DNA of 64,000 nt from Mycobacterium cookii (GTDB taxonomy: Bacteria > Actinomycetota > Actinomycetes > Mycobacteriales > Mycobacteriaceae): the NCBI RefSeq assembly GCF_010727945.1, contig NZ_AP022569.1, forward strand, positions 2,604,001 to 2,668,000. The letters are read 5' to 3'. The stretch's first letter is position 1; the number at the start of each line of letters is the position of its first letter. A program made the translations under genes and the position numbers. Below are positions 8,084 through 16,220 of the stretch, in pieces. Under the pieces are notes generated by a model, which worked only from the letters and a program-made list of their open reading frames with translations, was not told where the DNA came from and searched no databases.

Positions 8084-9168
8084 AAGTCGACGAGTTCCGC
8101 GCGGGCTTGCGGGCCTGGCTCGACGACAACGATCTGACGCCGGGCCCGGACCATACGCTGCAGGGACACATGCTGCAGTACCGTCGCGTCAGCCGGGCGC
8201 TGTATGACGCCGATTGGATGCGATACGGCTGGCCCCTCGAAGTCGGCGGGTTGGGCGGTCCGGCCATCCTTCGCGCAGTCGTCGGCGAAGAAGTGGTGGG
8301 CCGCCGTCTCGCCGAACCGGGCCCGTATTCGATGCTCGAGGTGCTCACGCCCACCATGATCGACTACGCCCCGGCAGAGCTCGCCGCCGAAATGGTGCCG
8401 CGGCTACTCAGGGGCGAAGAGCAATGGTGCCAAGGGTTTTCCGAGCCAGGATCCGGCAGCGACCTGGCGTCGCTGAGCACACGCGCGGTGCAGGACGGCG
8501 ACAACTGGATCGTCAACGGGCAGAAGGTGTGGACCAGCTACGCGCAGTTCTCCACGCGGTGCGTGTTGCTCACTCGCACAGCGCCCGGCTACGACGGGAT
8601 CACCGCGTTCTTCGTCGACTTGGATACCGCCGGCATCACCATCCGGCCGCTGCAGACGATGCACGGCGTCGATGAATTCTGCGAGGTGTACTACGACGAC
8701 GTCGTGATCCCGGCAACCCGGATGCTCGGCAAGCCGGGAGACGGCTGGCAGCTTGCCATGGACCTGCTGCCGTATGAGCGCTCGAGCTGTTTCTGGCAGC
8801 GCATCGCCTACCTCTACTCACGCTTCGACGAGCTCATCGCGGAAGCACGCGATCCTGACGAATATGAGCTCGGTGCGGCATATCTCGCGCTTCATACGCT
8901 GCGCTGCCGATCGCGAGAAACCCAGCACCGACTGCTCGACGGGGCACGACTCGGACCCGACACCTCGATCGACAAGGTGCTGCTGGCCGGCGCCGAGCAA
9001 CGGCTCTATGACACCGTGCGCGATCTGTTGCCCGGAACCGTGGAGTTGGACGACACACCGTGGCGCTCCGAATACCTCTATTCCCGCGCGGCGACCATCT
9101 ACGGCGGCACCGCGGAGATCCAGCGCAACATCATCGCGCGCCGGCTGCTGGATCTGGGCAAGGAGTGA
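8080..9168 (+). CDS. Acyl-CoA dehydrogenase, larger subunit of a probable two-gene enzyme
   Basis: A 362-residue acyl-CoA dehydrogenase with all family domains. Signatures are WCQGFSEPGSGSDLASLSTRA, WIVNGQKVWTSYAQF and the C-terminal YGGTAEIQRNIIARRLLDLG. It is followed 2 nt later by a shorter acyl-CoA dehydrogenase. Such long/short pairs usually form alpha2beta2 enzymes in mycobacterial steroid side-chain degradation (the FadE28-FadE29 type), where FAD sites form between unlike subunits. The pairing here is inferred from gene order. The start ATG overlaps the SnoaL-like stop (ATGA). Confidence 0.92.
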   Translation: MKVDEFRAGLRAWLDDNDLTPGPDHTLQGHMLQYRRVSRALYDADWMRYGWPLEVGGLGGPAILRAVVGEEVVGRRLAEPGPYSMLEVLTPTMIDYAPAELAAEMVPRLLRGEEQWCQGFSEPGSGSDLASLSTRAVQDGDNWIVNGQKVWTSYAQFSTRCVLLTRTAPGYDGITAFFVDLDTAGITIRPLQTMHGVDEFCEVYYDDVVIPATRMLGKPGDGWQLAMDLLPYERSSCFWQRIAYLYSRFDELIAEARDPDEYELGAAYLALHTLRCRSRETQHRLLDGARLGPDTSIDKVLLAGAEQRLYDTVRDLLPGTVELDDTPWRSEYLYSRAATIYGGTAEIQRNIIARRLLDLGKE

Positions 9169-9170
9169 GC

Positions 9171-9962
9171 GTGGACGCCGAATCCTTGCAGCTGCTGGAG
9201 GAAGGCCTGCGTAAGACGATGGCGTCGGCGTCGGGCCAGCAACTCGACGCCGCATTGGCCGAGCTGGGCTGGCTCGAGATGTTGGATGAAATGCCATACG
9301 CCGCAGTACCTTTGGTCTTTCGGCTGCTCGGCGAGACAGGCGCGCACGCTCCGGTGCTCAACGACGTACTGCTGCGTGCGGCCGGGCGCGAAGGCGGCGG
9401 CGTAGTACCCATGCGGTACACCGGCGACTCCTGGGTCATCTGGGCCCGGACTGGCGAGCCCAGCTCGGTATTGGGCGAGGATTTGCCGATACACCCGGTG
9501 CCTGAGGGTGATTCGGTGCCGATTGGCGCGGGACGTTATGCGCTCGGCTGGTGGTTGGTCGGTGCCGGCCGCGCGATGTTGGCGTTGGCTCGCCGACATG
9601 CGTTGGACCGCACGCAGTTCGGTCGGCCCGTCGCGTCGTTCCAGGCGATTCGGCATCGACTGGCCGAGACACTCGTCGCCGTCGAAGGCGCGGAAGCCAC
9701 GCTGGCGGCGGCTGCCGCCGCACCCGACGACTTGAGCTACCTGCTCGCCAAGGCCGCGGCCGGCCAAGCGGCGCTGACCGCCGCCCGCCATTGCCAGCAG
9801 GTTCTCGGCGGTATCGGCTTCACCGCCGAGCATGAACTGCACCGGCACGTCAAGCGCACGCTGGTGCTGGACGGATTGCTCGGCAGTTCGCGCGAGCTCA
9901 CCCGGGAAGCGGGAGCGATGTTACGCACCAACGGGTTTGCACCGCGCGTTGCCCAGCTGTGA
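9171..9962 (+). CDS. Acyl-CoA dehydrogenase, short subunit of a probable two-gene enzyme
   Basis: A 263-residue protein, about 100 residues shorter than a full acyl-CoA dehydrogenase. The N-terminal and middle domains are reduced and the EPGAGSD flavin loop is missing. The C-terminal helical domain is recognisable (RTQFGRPVASFQAIRHRLAE, CQQVLGGIGFTAEHELHRHVKR). It lacks the AEIQRNIIA end found in its neighbour, so each probably supplies what the other lacks. The GTG start is 2 nt after the neighbour's stop; a longer reading would lie inside that gene. It closes the plus-strand oxygenase operon and converges on the next gene. Confidence 0.9.
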   Translation: MDAESLQLLEEGLRKTMASASGQQLDAALAELGWLEMLDEMPYAAVPLVFRLLGETGAHAPVLNDVLLRAAGREGGGVVPMRYTGDSWVIWARTGEPSSVLGEDLPIHPVPEGDSVPIGAGRYALGWWLVGAGRAMLALARRHALDRTQFGRPVASFQAIRHRLAETLVAVEGAEATLAAAAAAPDDLSYLLAKAAAGQAALTAARHCQQVLGGIGFTAEHELHRHVKRTLVLDGLLGSSRELTREAGAMLRTNGFAPRVAQL

Positions 9963-9977
9963 GCCGGCGAGCACTCG

Positions 9978-11153
9978 TCAATTGCGCGGCAGGCCGAGGA
10001 TCCGCTGCGCGATGATGTTGCGCTGAATCTCCGACGTACCACCGGCGATGGTCGCCGCGAAGGTGCGGAAGTAGCGGTCGAACCAGCTGGCGAAATGCGA
10101 ATCCAGGTTCAACGGCGCATACGGTCCGGTGAGAGCGGGGTGGATCAGCCCGTCACCACCCGCCGAGCTCAGCACATGTCCGGTCGCAGCCTGAACCGCC
10201 TCGGAGCCAAGCAATTTCAGCACCGACATAGCCGCCACATCCTCGTCGCCGCGCGCGGCCCGGGCGACGGCCACCGACCCGAGCAGCCGGAGCGCCTCGC
10301 AGTCCATCGCCAACGTCGCGTAGTGATCGCATTCGAGGGCTCCCGACGGACTGAAATCGACCGTCAATTCCTGTAATTGGTCGGCATATCCCATCCACAG
10401 CATGGTGCGCTCGTGCCCGAGTGACCCGTTGGCGACCCGCCAGCCCTCGTTCAGCGGTCCGACGAGATTCTCGGCCGGCACGCGTACGTCGGTGAAGAAC
10501 ACCTCGTTGAAATCCAAGTCCTCGCGATCCGACGCCGACGCGAATGGCCTGCGCGACAACCCGGGACTGTCAGTGGGGATCAGCAGCACGCTGATCCCCT
10601 TGTGCTTGGGCGCATCGGGGTCGGTCCGCACGAACGTCAGCAAGACGTCGGCGTCGTGGGCACCCGACGTCCACACCTTTTGGCCGTTGACGACGAAATG
10701 GTCGCCGTCCCGCACCGCCTTGGTACTCAGCGACGCCAGATCCGAACCGGCGCCCGGCTCACTCATCCCCAACGATGCGGCGATCTCGGCACGCAGGATG
10801 GGCACCGCCCACTGCTGCTTCTGCTCGGACGTGCCGAACGACAGAATCGAGGCGGCGATGATGCCGACGCCCTGCGGGTTGAAGCTCGGATAGATCCGCC
10901 GCCGCGACAACTCTTCGGCGTGCACGTACTGCTGCAGCACCGTGGCGTTGCGGCCGCCGAATTCCGGCGGGTTGCCGGGCAGCAGCCAACCGTGGTCGAA
11001 CAGCAGTCGCTGCCACCGTCGCGCCCACGGCGGGACGTCCGACGACGAGCGCGACCGTTGCATGGTTTCGGCGTCGTCCGGCAGATGCGCGTCCAGAAAC
11101 GCCACGAATTCCGCTCTGAATTTCTCGACGTCGGCATCGAAGGTCAGTTGCAT
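9978..11153 (-). CDS. Acyl-CoA dehydrogenase
   Basis: A full-length 391-residue acyl-CoA dehydrogenase. Visible signatures are LGMSEPGAGSDLASLSTKA, FVVNGQKVWTSGA, LDFNEVFFTDVRVPAENLVG and the C-terminal IAGGTSEIQRNIIAQRILGLPRN. The ATG is preceded by AGAAGGAG at a good distance. It is transcribed alone, divergent from the TetR gene at 11290, and the GAGAATAGTATTCTC operator lies between the two. It is thus a likely direct target of that regulator. The substrate is unknown. Confidence 0.93.
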   Translation of the reverse strand: MQLTFDADVEKFRAEFVAFLDAHLPDDAETMQRSRSSSDVPPWARRWQRLLFDHGWLLPGNPPEFGGRNATVLQQYVHAEELSRRRIYPSFNPQGVGIIAASILSFGTSEQKQQWAVPILRAEIAASLGMSEPGAGSDLASLSTKAVRDGDHFVVNGQKVWTSGAHDADVLLTFVRTDPDAPKHKGISVLLIPTDSPGLSRRPFASASDREDLDFNEVFFTDVRVPAENLVGPLNEGWRVANGSLGHERTMLWMGYADQLQELTVDFSPSGALECDHYATLAMDCEALRLLGSVAVARAARGDEDVAAMSVLKLLGSEAVQAATGHVLSSAGGDGLIHPALTGPYAPLNLDSHFASWFDRYFRTFAATIAGGTSEIQRNIIAQRILGLPRN

Positions 11154-11218
11154 CTGAGCTCCTTCTGATGCCGATCAGCGGCCGGCTATTGCCATTCTGC
11201 TTCCCCGGAGAGCAGCAA

Positions 11219-11233
11219 GAGAATAGTATTCTC
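11219..11233. promoter_or_regulatory. Operator GAGAATAGTATTCTC between acyl-CoA dehydrogenase and TetR genes
   Basis: A perfect palindrome apart from the central base. TATTCT on the plus strand and the same hexamer on the minus strand are possible divergent -10 elements inside the dyad. It adjoins the TetR gene, which makes that regulator the first candidate to bind all five copies. Confidence 0.8.
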
Positions 11234-11246
11234 GTGGCGAGAAAGT

Positions 11247-11252
11247 TACAAT
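11247..11252 (+). promoter_or_regulatory. -10 element TACAAT of the TetR gene
   Basis: TACAAT fits the mycobacterial TANNNT consensus and lies 14 nt downstream of the operator, so the operator covers the -35 region. Transcription would start near 11259, giving a leader of about 30 nt before the ATG at 11290. This arrangement suggests autorepression. Confidence 0.5.
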
Positions 11253-11289
11253 CTCAAACACGTCGTCCCGCGAGGGGGAGAGCACACCA

Positions 11290-12009
11290 ATGACACGGCG
11301 TTCTCCGGTACAGTCCAACCATGTTCTCCCCTCGCGGCAATCACCCGAGCCGTCCGTGACCAGCCCAAGCGAAGAGCCGGCTTGGAAGCAGCGCGCGGTT
11401 GAGCGGTCGATTAAGACGGCGAAATTGCGGGCGGCGCAGCGCGTCCAACGGTTCCTCGACGCGGCCCAGGCCATCATCATCGAAAAGGGCAGCACGGACT
11501 TCACCGTGCAAGAGGTCGTCGACCGGTCCCGGCAGTCGCTGCGGAGCTTCTACCTGCAGTTTGACGGCAAGCACGAGCTATTGCTCGCGCTCTTCGAAGA
11601 CGCGTTGAGCCGCTCGGCCGACCAGATCCGCGCCGCAACGGACAATCACTCGGACCCCGCCGAGCGGCTGAAAGTCGCGGTCGAGTTGCTCTTCGAGGCG
11701 TCCCGACCCGACCCGACCGCCAAGCGGCCGCTGTTCACCGACTTCGCACCACGATTGCTGGTTTCACACCCCGAAGAGGTCAAGGTAGCTCATGCACCAT
11801 TGGTGAGTTTGCTAACCGAGCTGATGGAGGCCGCCAGCGAAGCCGGGGAACTGCGTGCGGGCGTGAACCCGAAGCGGATGGCTGCCATGACCATGCAGAC
11901 GGTGATGTTCATCGCGCAGTCCAGCGGCGGGTCCGACGAGGCGACGGTCAAACCCATCACCGCCGACGAGGTCTGGGACTTCTGCTCGCGTGGATTCGTC
12001 GGCGATTAA
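11290..12009 (+). CDS. TetR family transcriptional regulator, candidate regulator of the GAGAAT operator
   Basis: A 239-residue TetR-type regulator with an extended N-terminal tail. The DNA-binding domain covers about residues 48-98 (AAQRVQRFLDAAQAIIIEKG, VQEVVDRSRQSLRSFYLQFDGKHELL). The C-terminal ligand domain is unrecognised but would suit an acyl-CoA or pathway intermediate. The ATG follows a GGGGGAG stretch; an in-frame GTG 22 codons later is a possible alternative start. The operator at 11219 lies in its own promoter and in that of the divergent acyl-CoA dehydrogenase. Control of the other four sites is inferred from sequence identity. Confidence 0.88.
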   Translation: MTRRSPVQSNHVLPSRQSPEPSVTSPSEEPAWKQRAVERSIKTAKLRAAQRVQRFLDAAQAIIIEKGSTDFTVQEVVDRSRQSLRSFYLQFDGKHELLLALFEDALSRSADQIRAATDNHSDPAERLKVAVELLFEASRPDPTAKRPLFTDFAPRLLVSHPEEVKVAHAPLVSLLTELMEAASEAGELRAGVNPKRMAAMTMQTVMFIAQSSGGSDEATVKPITADEVWDFCSRGFVGD

Positions 12010-12048
12010 CGGACGAGAACCTCATTACCGCTCGGTGAGAATTTAACT

Positions 12049-12054
12049 TACACT
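12049..12054 (+). promoter_or_regulatory. -10 element TACACT of a probably leaderless thioesterase gene
   Basis: TACACT ends 6 nt before the GTG at 12061, so transcription probably starts at the start codon itself, as is common in mycobacteria. No ribosome site is visible upstream. Two imperfect GAGAAY half-sites (12015 and 12037) lie just upstream and could be weak regulator sites. Confidence 0.4.
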
Positions 12055-12060
12055 GATCGC

Positions 12061-12912
12061 GTGCCCGATCTGTGGACCGACTTGCTCGGCTGCCTGGATC
12101 TGCGCGGTCCTGCCGATGACTCGACGTTTGACGGTGCGAGCCAACAGCTGAACTACCACCGGGTGTTCGGTGGTCAACTTCTCGGACAGTTCATCTGGGC
12201 CGCGAGCCTGACGTGTCCCGACAAGGCCGTCAAGTCGGTGCACACGGTGTTCGCCCGCGAAGGCCGCGCGGCCGATCCGGTTCGCTACCACGCGACGCGT
12301 CAGCACGAGGGTCGGTCGTTTGCCAGCCTGACCATCACCGCCCACCAACCTCATGCCGTGCTGGCCAGCAGCGCGGTCAGCATGCACGCCGTCGAAGACG
12401 GTCCGGAAAACCAAGACTGCGAAGCCGTTTCGGCGGTGTTGGACGACGATCATCGGGTCGACCTTGACCTGATCCCCTGGGAAACCCGCTCCGCCGACGA
12501 TCTGAGCGCTGTCGCCGCGGGCCCACCACGATTCGAAGTGTGGATGCGGACGCCGCCTGTCGACGCGCATCTCGCGCCGGCGCTGACGGCCTATGCCACC
12601 GACCTCACGCTGATCGGCACCGCGCTGCGTCCTATCGAGGGCTACACCCACAGCGGCAACGGCACCTTGTTCACCTCCGCCGTCACCTCGCACACGGTGT
12701 GGTTTCACCGGCAGTTCCGCACCGATCGCTGGCTGCTGCTGCGTCAGCACAGCCCAGTCCTGGCTCACGGCCGGTGCTTTGGCCGTGGCGACGTTCTCAC
12801 CGAAGGCGGCGAGTTGGTCGCCTCGTATGCCCAGGAGGCGCTGTTGCGTTTCCGCGACGACGGCGACAACAACCGTGCGCATATCGCACCAGCTCAGAGC
12901 GTAGGAGAATGA
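12061..12912 (+). CDS. Acyl-CoA thioesterase II (TesB-like, double hotdog)
   Basis: Hydrolyses acyl-CoA to free acid and CoA. The 283 residues form two hotdog folds. The first contains NYHRVFGGQLLGQFIWAA and RQHEGRSFASLTITAHQ, and the second contains GNGTLFTSAVTSHTVWFH and ELVASYAQEALLRF, the normal TesB pattern. GTG start, probably leaderless. It follows the TetR gene by 51 nt on the same strand and its stop codon lies within the operator at 12905. In this setting it may release CoA when intermediates accumulate. Confidence 0.9.
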   Translation: MPDLWTDLLGCLDLRGPADDSTFDGASQQLNYHRVFGGQLLGQFIWAASLTCPDKAVKSVHTVFAREGRAADPVRYHATRQHEGRSFASLTITAHQPHAVLASSAVSMHAVEDGPENQDCEAVSAVLDDDHRVDLDLIPWETRSADDLSAVAAGPPRFEVWMRTPPVDAHLAPALTAYATDLTLIGTALRPIEGYTHSGNGTLFTSAVTSHTVWFHRQFRTDRWLLLRQHSPVLAHGRCFGRGDVLTEGGELVASYAQEALLRFRDDGDNNRAHIAPAQSVGE

Positions 12913-12919
12913 TATTCTC
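12905..12919. promoter_or_regulatory. Operator GAGAATGATATTCTC
   Basis: A copy of the five-fold operator with one mismatch, symmetric out to 17 nt (GGAGAAT...ATTCTCC). It overlaps the thioesterase stop codon and carries TATTCT (12913-12918) as a possible -10 for the P450-SDR-kinase operon starting at 13036, which would leave a leader of about 110 nt. Confidence 0.75.
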
Positions 12920-13035
12920 CTCGCAGCAGAATGATGGGTAGCGAAAACGGATTCGTCGTTGACACCACCGGTAGCTGATGACAGAGTTGCCGCAGATTTC
13001 CAGTGCCAACGACAAGTTGCCCGAGAGGTAAACCC

Positions 13036-14235
13036 TTGACCGTCACCGCTCCCGATGGCGTCTATTACGACCCGTACGACGTGGAGATCAATGCCGACCC
13101 TTATCAGGCCTTTCGGGCGATCCGCGAAGAGGCACCGCTCTATTACAACGAGCAGCACGACTTTTATGCGCTGAGCCGTTATGCCGATGTCGACGACGCG
13201 ATCGTCGATCACGCGACATTCAGTTCGGCCCGCGGCGCCATCATCGAGCTGATCAAAGCCAACATCGACATACCCCCCGGCGTGATCATCTTCGAGGACC
13301 CGCCACTGCACGACGTGCACCGCAAGCTGCTGGCCCGGATGTTCACCCCGCGCAAGATCACCGCGCTGGAACCGAAGATCCGCGAATTCTGTGCGCACAG
13401 TTTGGATCCCATCGTCGGCTCCGGTCATTTCGACTTCGTCGGCGACCTCGGCGCCCAGATGCCGATGCGGGTCATCGGCATGCTGCTCGGTGTTCCCGAG
13501 GAGTACCAGGAAGCCGCGCGCGACATGACGAGCGACCAAATGCGCACGGAGGCAGGCAAACCCATGGATGCCGCCGCCGGCATGAACAGCGGTGAGTTCT
13601 TCGCCGAGTTTATCGACTGGCGCGCCGAGCACCCCTCCGACGACATCATGACCGATCTGCTGAACGTCGAATTCGTCGACGAGAAGGGCGTCACGCGGCG
13701 GCTGACCCGCGAAGAGTTGCTGACCTACATCAGCGTGGTCTCCGGCGCGGGCAACGAGACGACCACCCGGCTGATCGGTTGGGCCGGAAAAGTTTTGGCC
13801 GAGCATCCCGATCAGCGGCGAGAGCTGGCCGAGAACCCGGCCCTGATCCCCGCGGCGATCGAGGAACTGCTGCGCTTCGAGCCGCCGGCCCCGCACGTCG
13901 CCCGCTACGTCACGCGCGACGTCACGTACTACGGCCAGACGGTTCCGGAGGGCAGCGCGATGATGATGCTCATCGGTGCCGCCAACCGCGACCATCGTCA
14001 ATTCCCGCCGGACGGTGACGTTTTCGACATTCACCGCGAGCCACGCCAGCACCTGTCCTTCAGCGTCGGCACGCACTACTGTCTCGGCTCGGCGCTGGCC
14101 CGGCTGGAGGGGCGCATCGCGCTCGAAGAGATTCTGAAGCGCTTCCCGGAATGGGAGGTCGACCTCAGCCGTGCCGCATTGTCTCCGACGTCCACCGTGC
14201 GCGGCTGGGACACGATGCCGGCGATCGTCGGTTGA
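13036..14235 (+). CDS. Cytochrome P450
   Basis: A 399-residue soluble bacterial P450 monooxygenase. The oxygen-binding I-helix is SGAGNETTTRLIGW, the K-helix ExxR is EELLRFE, and the haem loop FSVGTHYCLGSALARLEGR contains the Cys ligand. The N-terminus (YYDPYDVEINADPYQAFRAIREEAPLYY) is typical of mycobacterial P450s. I chose the TTG start because GAGAGG lies 7 nt upstream; a start at 13003 would lack a ribosome site. No ferredoxin is adjacent; one is encoded at 26139. It starts the operon controlled by the operator at 12905. I cannot place it in a numbered CYP family. Confidence 0.92.
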   Translation: MTVTAPDGVYYDPYDVEINADPYQAFRAIREEAPLYYNEQHDFYALSRYADVDDAIVDHATFSSARGAIIELIKANIDIPPGVIIFEDPPLHDVHRKLLARMFTPRKITALEPKIREFCAHSLDPIVGSGHFDFVGDLGAQMPMRVIGMLLGVPEEYQEAARDMTSDQMRTEAGKPMDAAAGMNSGEFFAEFIDWRAEHPSDDIMTDLLNVEFVDEKGVTRRLTREELLTYISVVSGAGNETTTRLIGWAGKVLAEHPDQRRELAENPALIPAAIEELLRFEPPAPHVARYVTRDVTYYGQTVPEGSAMMMLIGAANRDHRQFPPDGDVFDIHREPRQHLSFSVGTHYCLGSALARLEGRIALEEILKRFPEWEVDLSRAALSPTSTVRGWDTMPAIVG

Positions 14236-14263
14236 GCAATCCACACAATAGGAAGAGGTAACG

Positions 14264-15103
14264 ATGGCGGGTCGAGTCGAAGGCAAGGTCGCATTCATCA
14301 CCGGCGCGGCCCGCGGTCAGGGCCGCGCGCACGCGGTGCGACTGGCGCAGGAGGGCGCCGACATCATCGCGGTGGACATCTGTAAGAAGATCGACACCGT
14401 CGACCTGATCGCCGCCTCCACACCAGAGGATCTGGCCGAGACCGCCGACCTGGTGAAGGGACTCAACCGCCGGATCTACACCGCCGAGGTCGACGTCCGT
14501 GACTACGACGCGCTCAAGGCCGCGGTGGACACCGGCGTCGAGCAGCTCGGCAAGCTCGACATCATCGTCGCCAACGCAGGCATCGGAAACGGCGGCCAGA
14601 CGCTGGACAAGACCAGCGAAAGAGACTGGACCGCCATGATCGACATCAACCTCGGCGGTGTGTGGAAGACCGTGAAAGCCGGTGTGCCGCATATCATCGC
14701 GGGTGGCAACGGCGGTTCGATCATCCTCACCAGCTCGGTCGGTGGGCTCAAGGCCTACCCGCACACCGGTCACTACGTCGCCGCCAAGCACGGGGTGGTC
14801 GGCTTGATGCGCACGTTCGCCGTCGAGCTCGGCGCCCAGAACATCCGCGTCAACTCCGTGCACCCGACCAACGTCAACACCCCACTGTTCATGAACGACG
14901 GCACCATGCGGCTGTTCCGCCCCGACCTGGAGAACCCGGGCCCCGAGGACATGAAGGTCGTCGGGCAGCTGATGCACACCCTGCCGATCGGCTGGGTCGA
15001 GCCCGAGGACATCGCCAACGCGGTGCTGTTCCTGGCGTCCGACGAAGCGCGTTACGTCACCGGCGTCACGCTGCCCGTCGACGGTGGTAGCTGCCTGAAG
15101 TGA
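14264..15103 (+). CDS. SDR family oxidoreductase, mycofactocin-dependent type
   Basis: A 279-residue short-chain dehydrogenase of the mycofactocin-coupled group. The N-terminus GKVAFITGAARGQGRAHAVRLAQEGADIIAVDIC, with G-A-A-R-G-Q-G-R in place of the usual TGxxxGIG, and the insertion around residues 40-65 (KKIDTVDLIAAST...) are characteristic. YVAAK and the end LPVDGGSCLK follow. Such enzymes keep NAD(H) tightly bound and pass electrons to mycofactocin, so the host should carry mft genes elsewhere. It follows the P450 by 28 nt and probably oxidises the alcohol the P450 makes. GAAGAGG precedes the ATG. Confidence 0.92.
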   Translation: MAGRVEGKVAFITGAARGQGRAHAVRLAQEGADIIAVDICKKIDTVDLIAASTPEDLAETADLVKGLNRRIYTAEVDVRDYDALKAAVDTGVEQLGKLDIIVANAGIGNGGQTLDKTSERDWTAMIDINLGGVWKTVKAGVPHIIAGGNGGSIILTSSVGGLKAYPHTGHYVAAKHGVVGLMRTFAVELGAQNIRVNSVHPTNVNTPLFMNDGTMRLFRPDLENPGPEDMKVVGQLMHTLPIGWVEPEDIANAVLFLASDEARYVTGVTLPVDGGSCLK

Positions 15104-16173
15104 CGCTCGCCGAATTGTCGATTCCCAACGACTGGGACGAGATCACCCCGGCGTGGATGACCGCGGCCCTGAGCCGCAGCCATCCTGACGCCGTTGTCGG
15201 CGACGTCGAGGTGGTGCTTCGTGACGACGGCACCAACCGGCGAGCCCGGCTCGGGCTGGAATATTTCGCCGGAACCGGACCGGCCACCGTGTTCGCCAAG
15301 GCAGTGGACCCGGCGCATGCCGAGCTCGTCGCGCTGACCAGTGGACTGTTTCACGAGCCGCGACTGTTCACCTCGGGAGTCGTTCTGCCGCTTGATCATC
15401 CGACCGTCTACACTGCGATCATCGACGAAGAGGCGTCCAACTTCGTGATGATCATGGAGGATGTCGTCGCGCGCGGCGCCGACCCGCGGGATTCCACGCG
15501 GCCGTTGACAATCGATCAGGCGGCCAGCGGCGTTCGCGGGCTGGCCAGGCTGCATGGCGAATTCTGGGGTGCGAAGACCACGGCCAATCCAGCGCTCAAC
15601 TGGGTCGAGCCGTTCGTCGCGTTCGCCGGTCTGGAGTACGCACCACTGGAGATCGCGCACCAACGCCTGGGCGATTCCGTTCCCGCCGAAATCCCGGCGA
15701 TGACAGGTAAGGAACTGTTCGTCGACATCTGGGCCCGCTACATCGGCACGCTGACCGAGACGCCGCAGACGCTGCTGCACGGTGATCCGCACATCGGGAA
15801 CACCTATGTGCTGCCGGACGACACCGTCGGATTCCTGGATTGGCAGATGGCGCGTCGCGGCAACTTCGCCCTCGACCTCGGTTATTTCCTGCAAGGGGCG
15901 CTGACCACCGCTGACCGTCGTGCCAGTGAGCGCGAACTCGTCGAGGAATACCGGTCCGCGCTGACGTTGCCGGACGATGACAAGCCGAGCGCCGACGAGG
16001 TGTGGCTGCGCTATCGCTCGTCGGTCGCGCACGGGTTGGCGATTTGGATGGCCACGCTCAGCGGCGGGGACGCCTGGCAAAGCGCCGAGATCTGCCTGGC
16101 GCTGGCGCAGCGCTACGCGGAAGCCTTCGTCGACCTCGAAACCCGCGCCGCGCTGGATTCCATCGCGAGCTAG
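15100..16173 (+). CDS. Phosphotransferase family protein (APH/ACAD10-11 kinase-like)
   Basis: A 357-residue small-molecule kinase of the aminoglycoside-phosphotransferase fold. The catalytic loop LLHGDPHIGNTY (about residues 225-236) has the catalytic Asp and the metal-binding Asn, followed by FLDWQ, the Asp that binds the second magnesium. Relatives fused or linked to acyl-CoA dehydrogenases (ACAD10/11, and LvaA of levulinate catabolism) phosphorylate hydroxyacyl-CoAs so that the hydroxyl can be eliminated. Its GTG overlaps the SDR stop (GTGA), which favours a metabolic role rather than drug resistance. That substrate class is inference. Confidence 0.85.
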   Translation: MTLAELSIPNDWDEITPAWMTAALSRSHPDAVVGDVEVVLRDDGTNRRARLGLEYFAGTGPATVFAKAVDPAHAELVALTSGLFHEPRLFTSGVVLPLDHPTVYTAIIDEEASNFVMIMEDVVARGADPRDSTRPLTIDQAASGVRGLARLHGEFWGAKTTANPALNWVEPFVAFAGLEYAPLEIAHQRLGDSVPAEIPAMTGKELFVDIWARYIGTLTETPQTLLHGDPHIGNTYVLPDDTVGFLDWQMARRGNFALDLGYFLQGALTTADRRASERELVEEYRSALTLPDDDKPSADEVWLRYRSSVAHGLAIWMATLSGGDAWQSAEICLALAQRYAEAFVDLETRAALDSIAS

Positions 16174-16220
16174 CACGGGGCCGTCGTCGCTCGCCCGGAT
16201 CGATCGGTTACCGTCGCGCC

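Noticed and set aside
12015..12051. Two further degenerate copies of the GAGAAT operator before the thioesterase
   Set aside because: Only the left halves fit (GAGAAC and GAGAAT); the right halves have two or three mismatches, so they are noted in the promoter entry but not counted as operators.
12043..14301. Very long minus-strand reading frame (about 750 codons)
   Set aside because: It is antisense to the thioesterase and P450 genes, whose domains are intact; its composition (Arg/His/Val-rich) is typical of a shadow frame.
15100..16173. Aminoglycoside resistance gene
   Set aside because: The protein has the general APH fold motif only; its overlap with a mycofactocin-type SDR gene in a P450 operon fits a metabolic kinase better.
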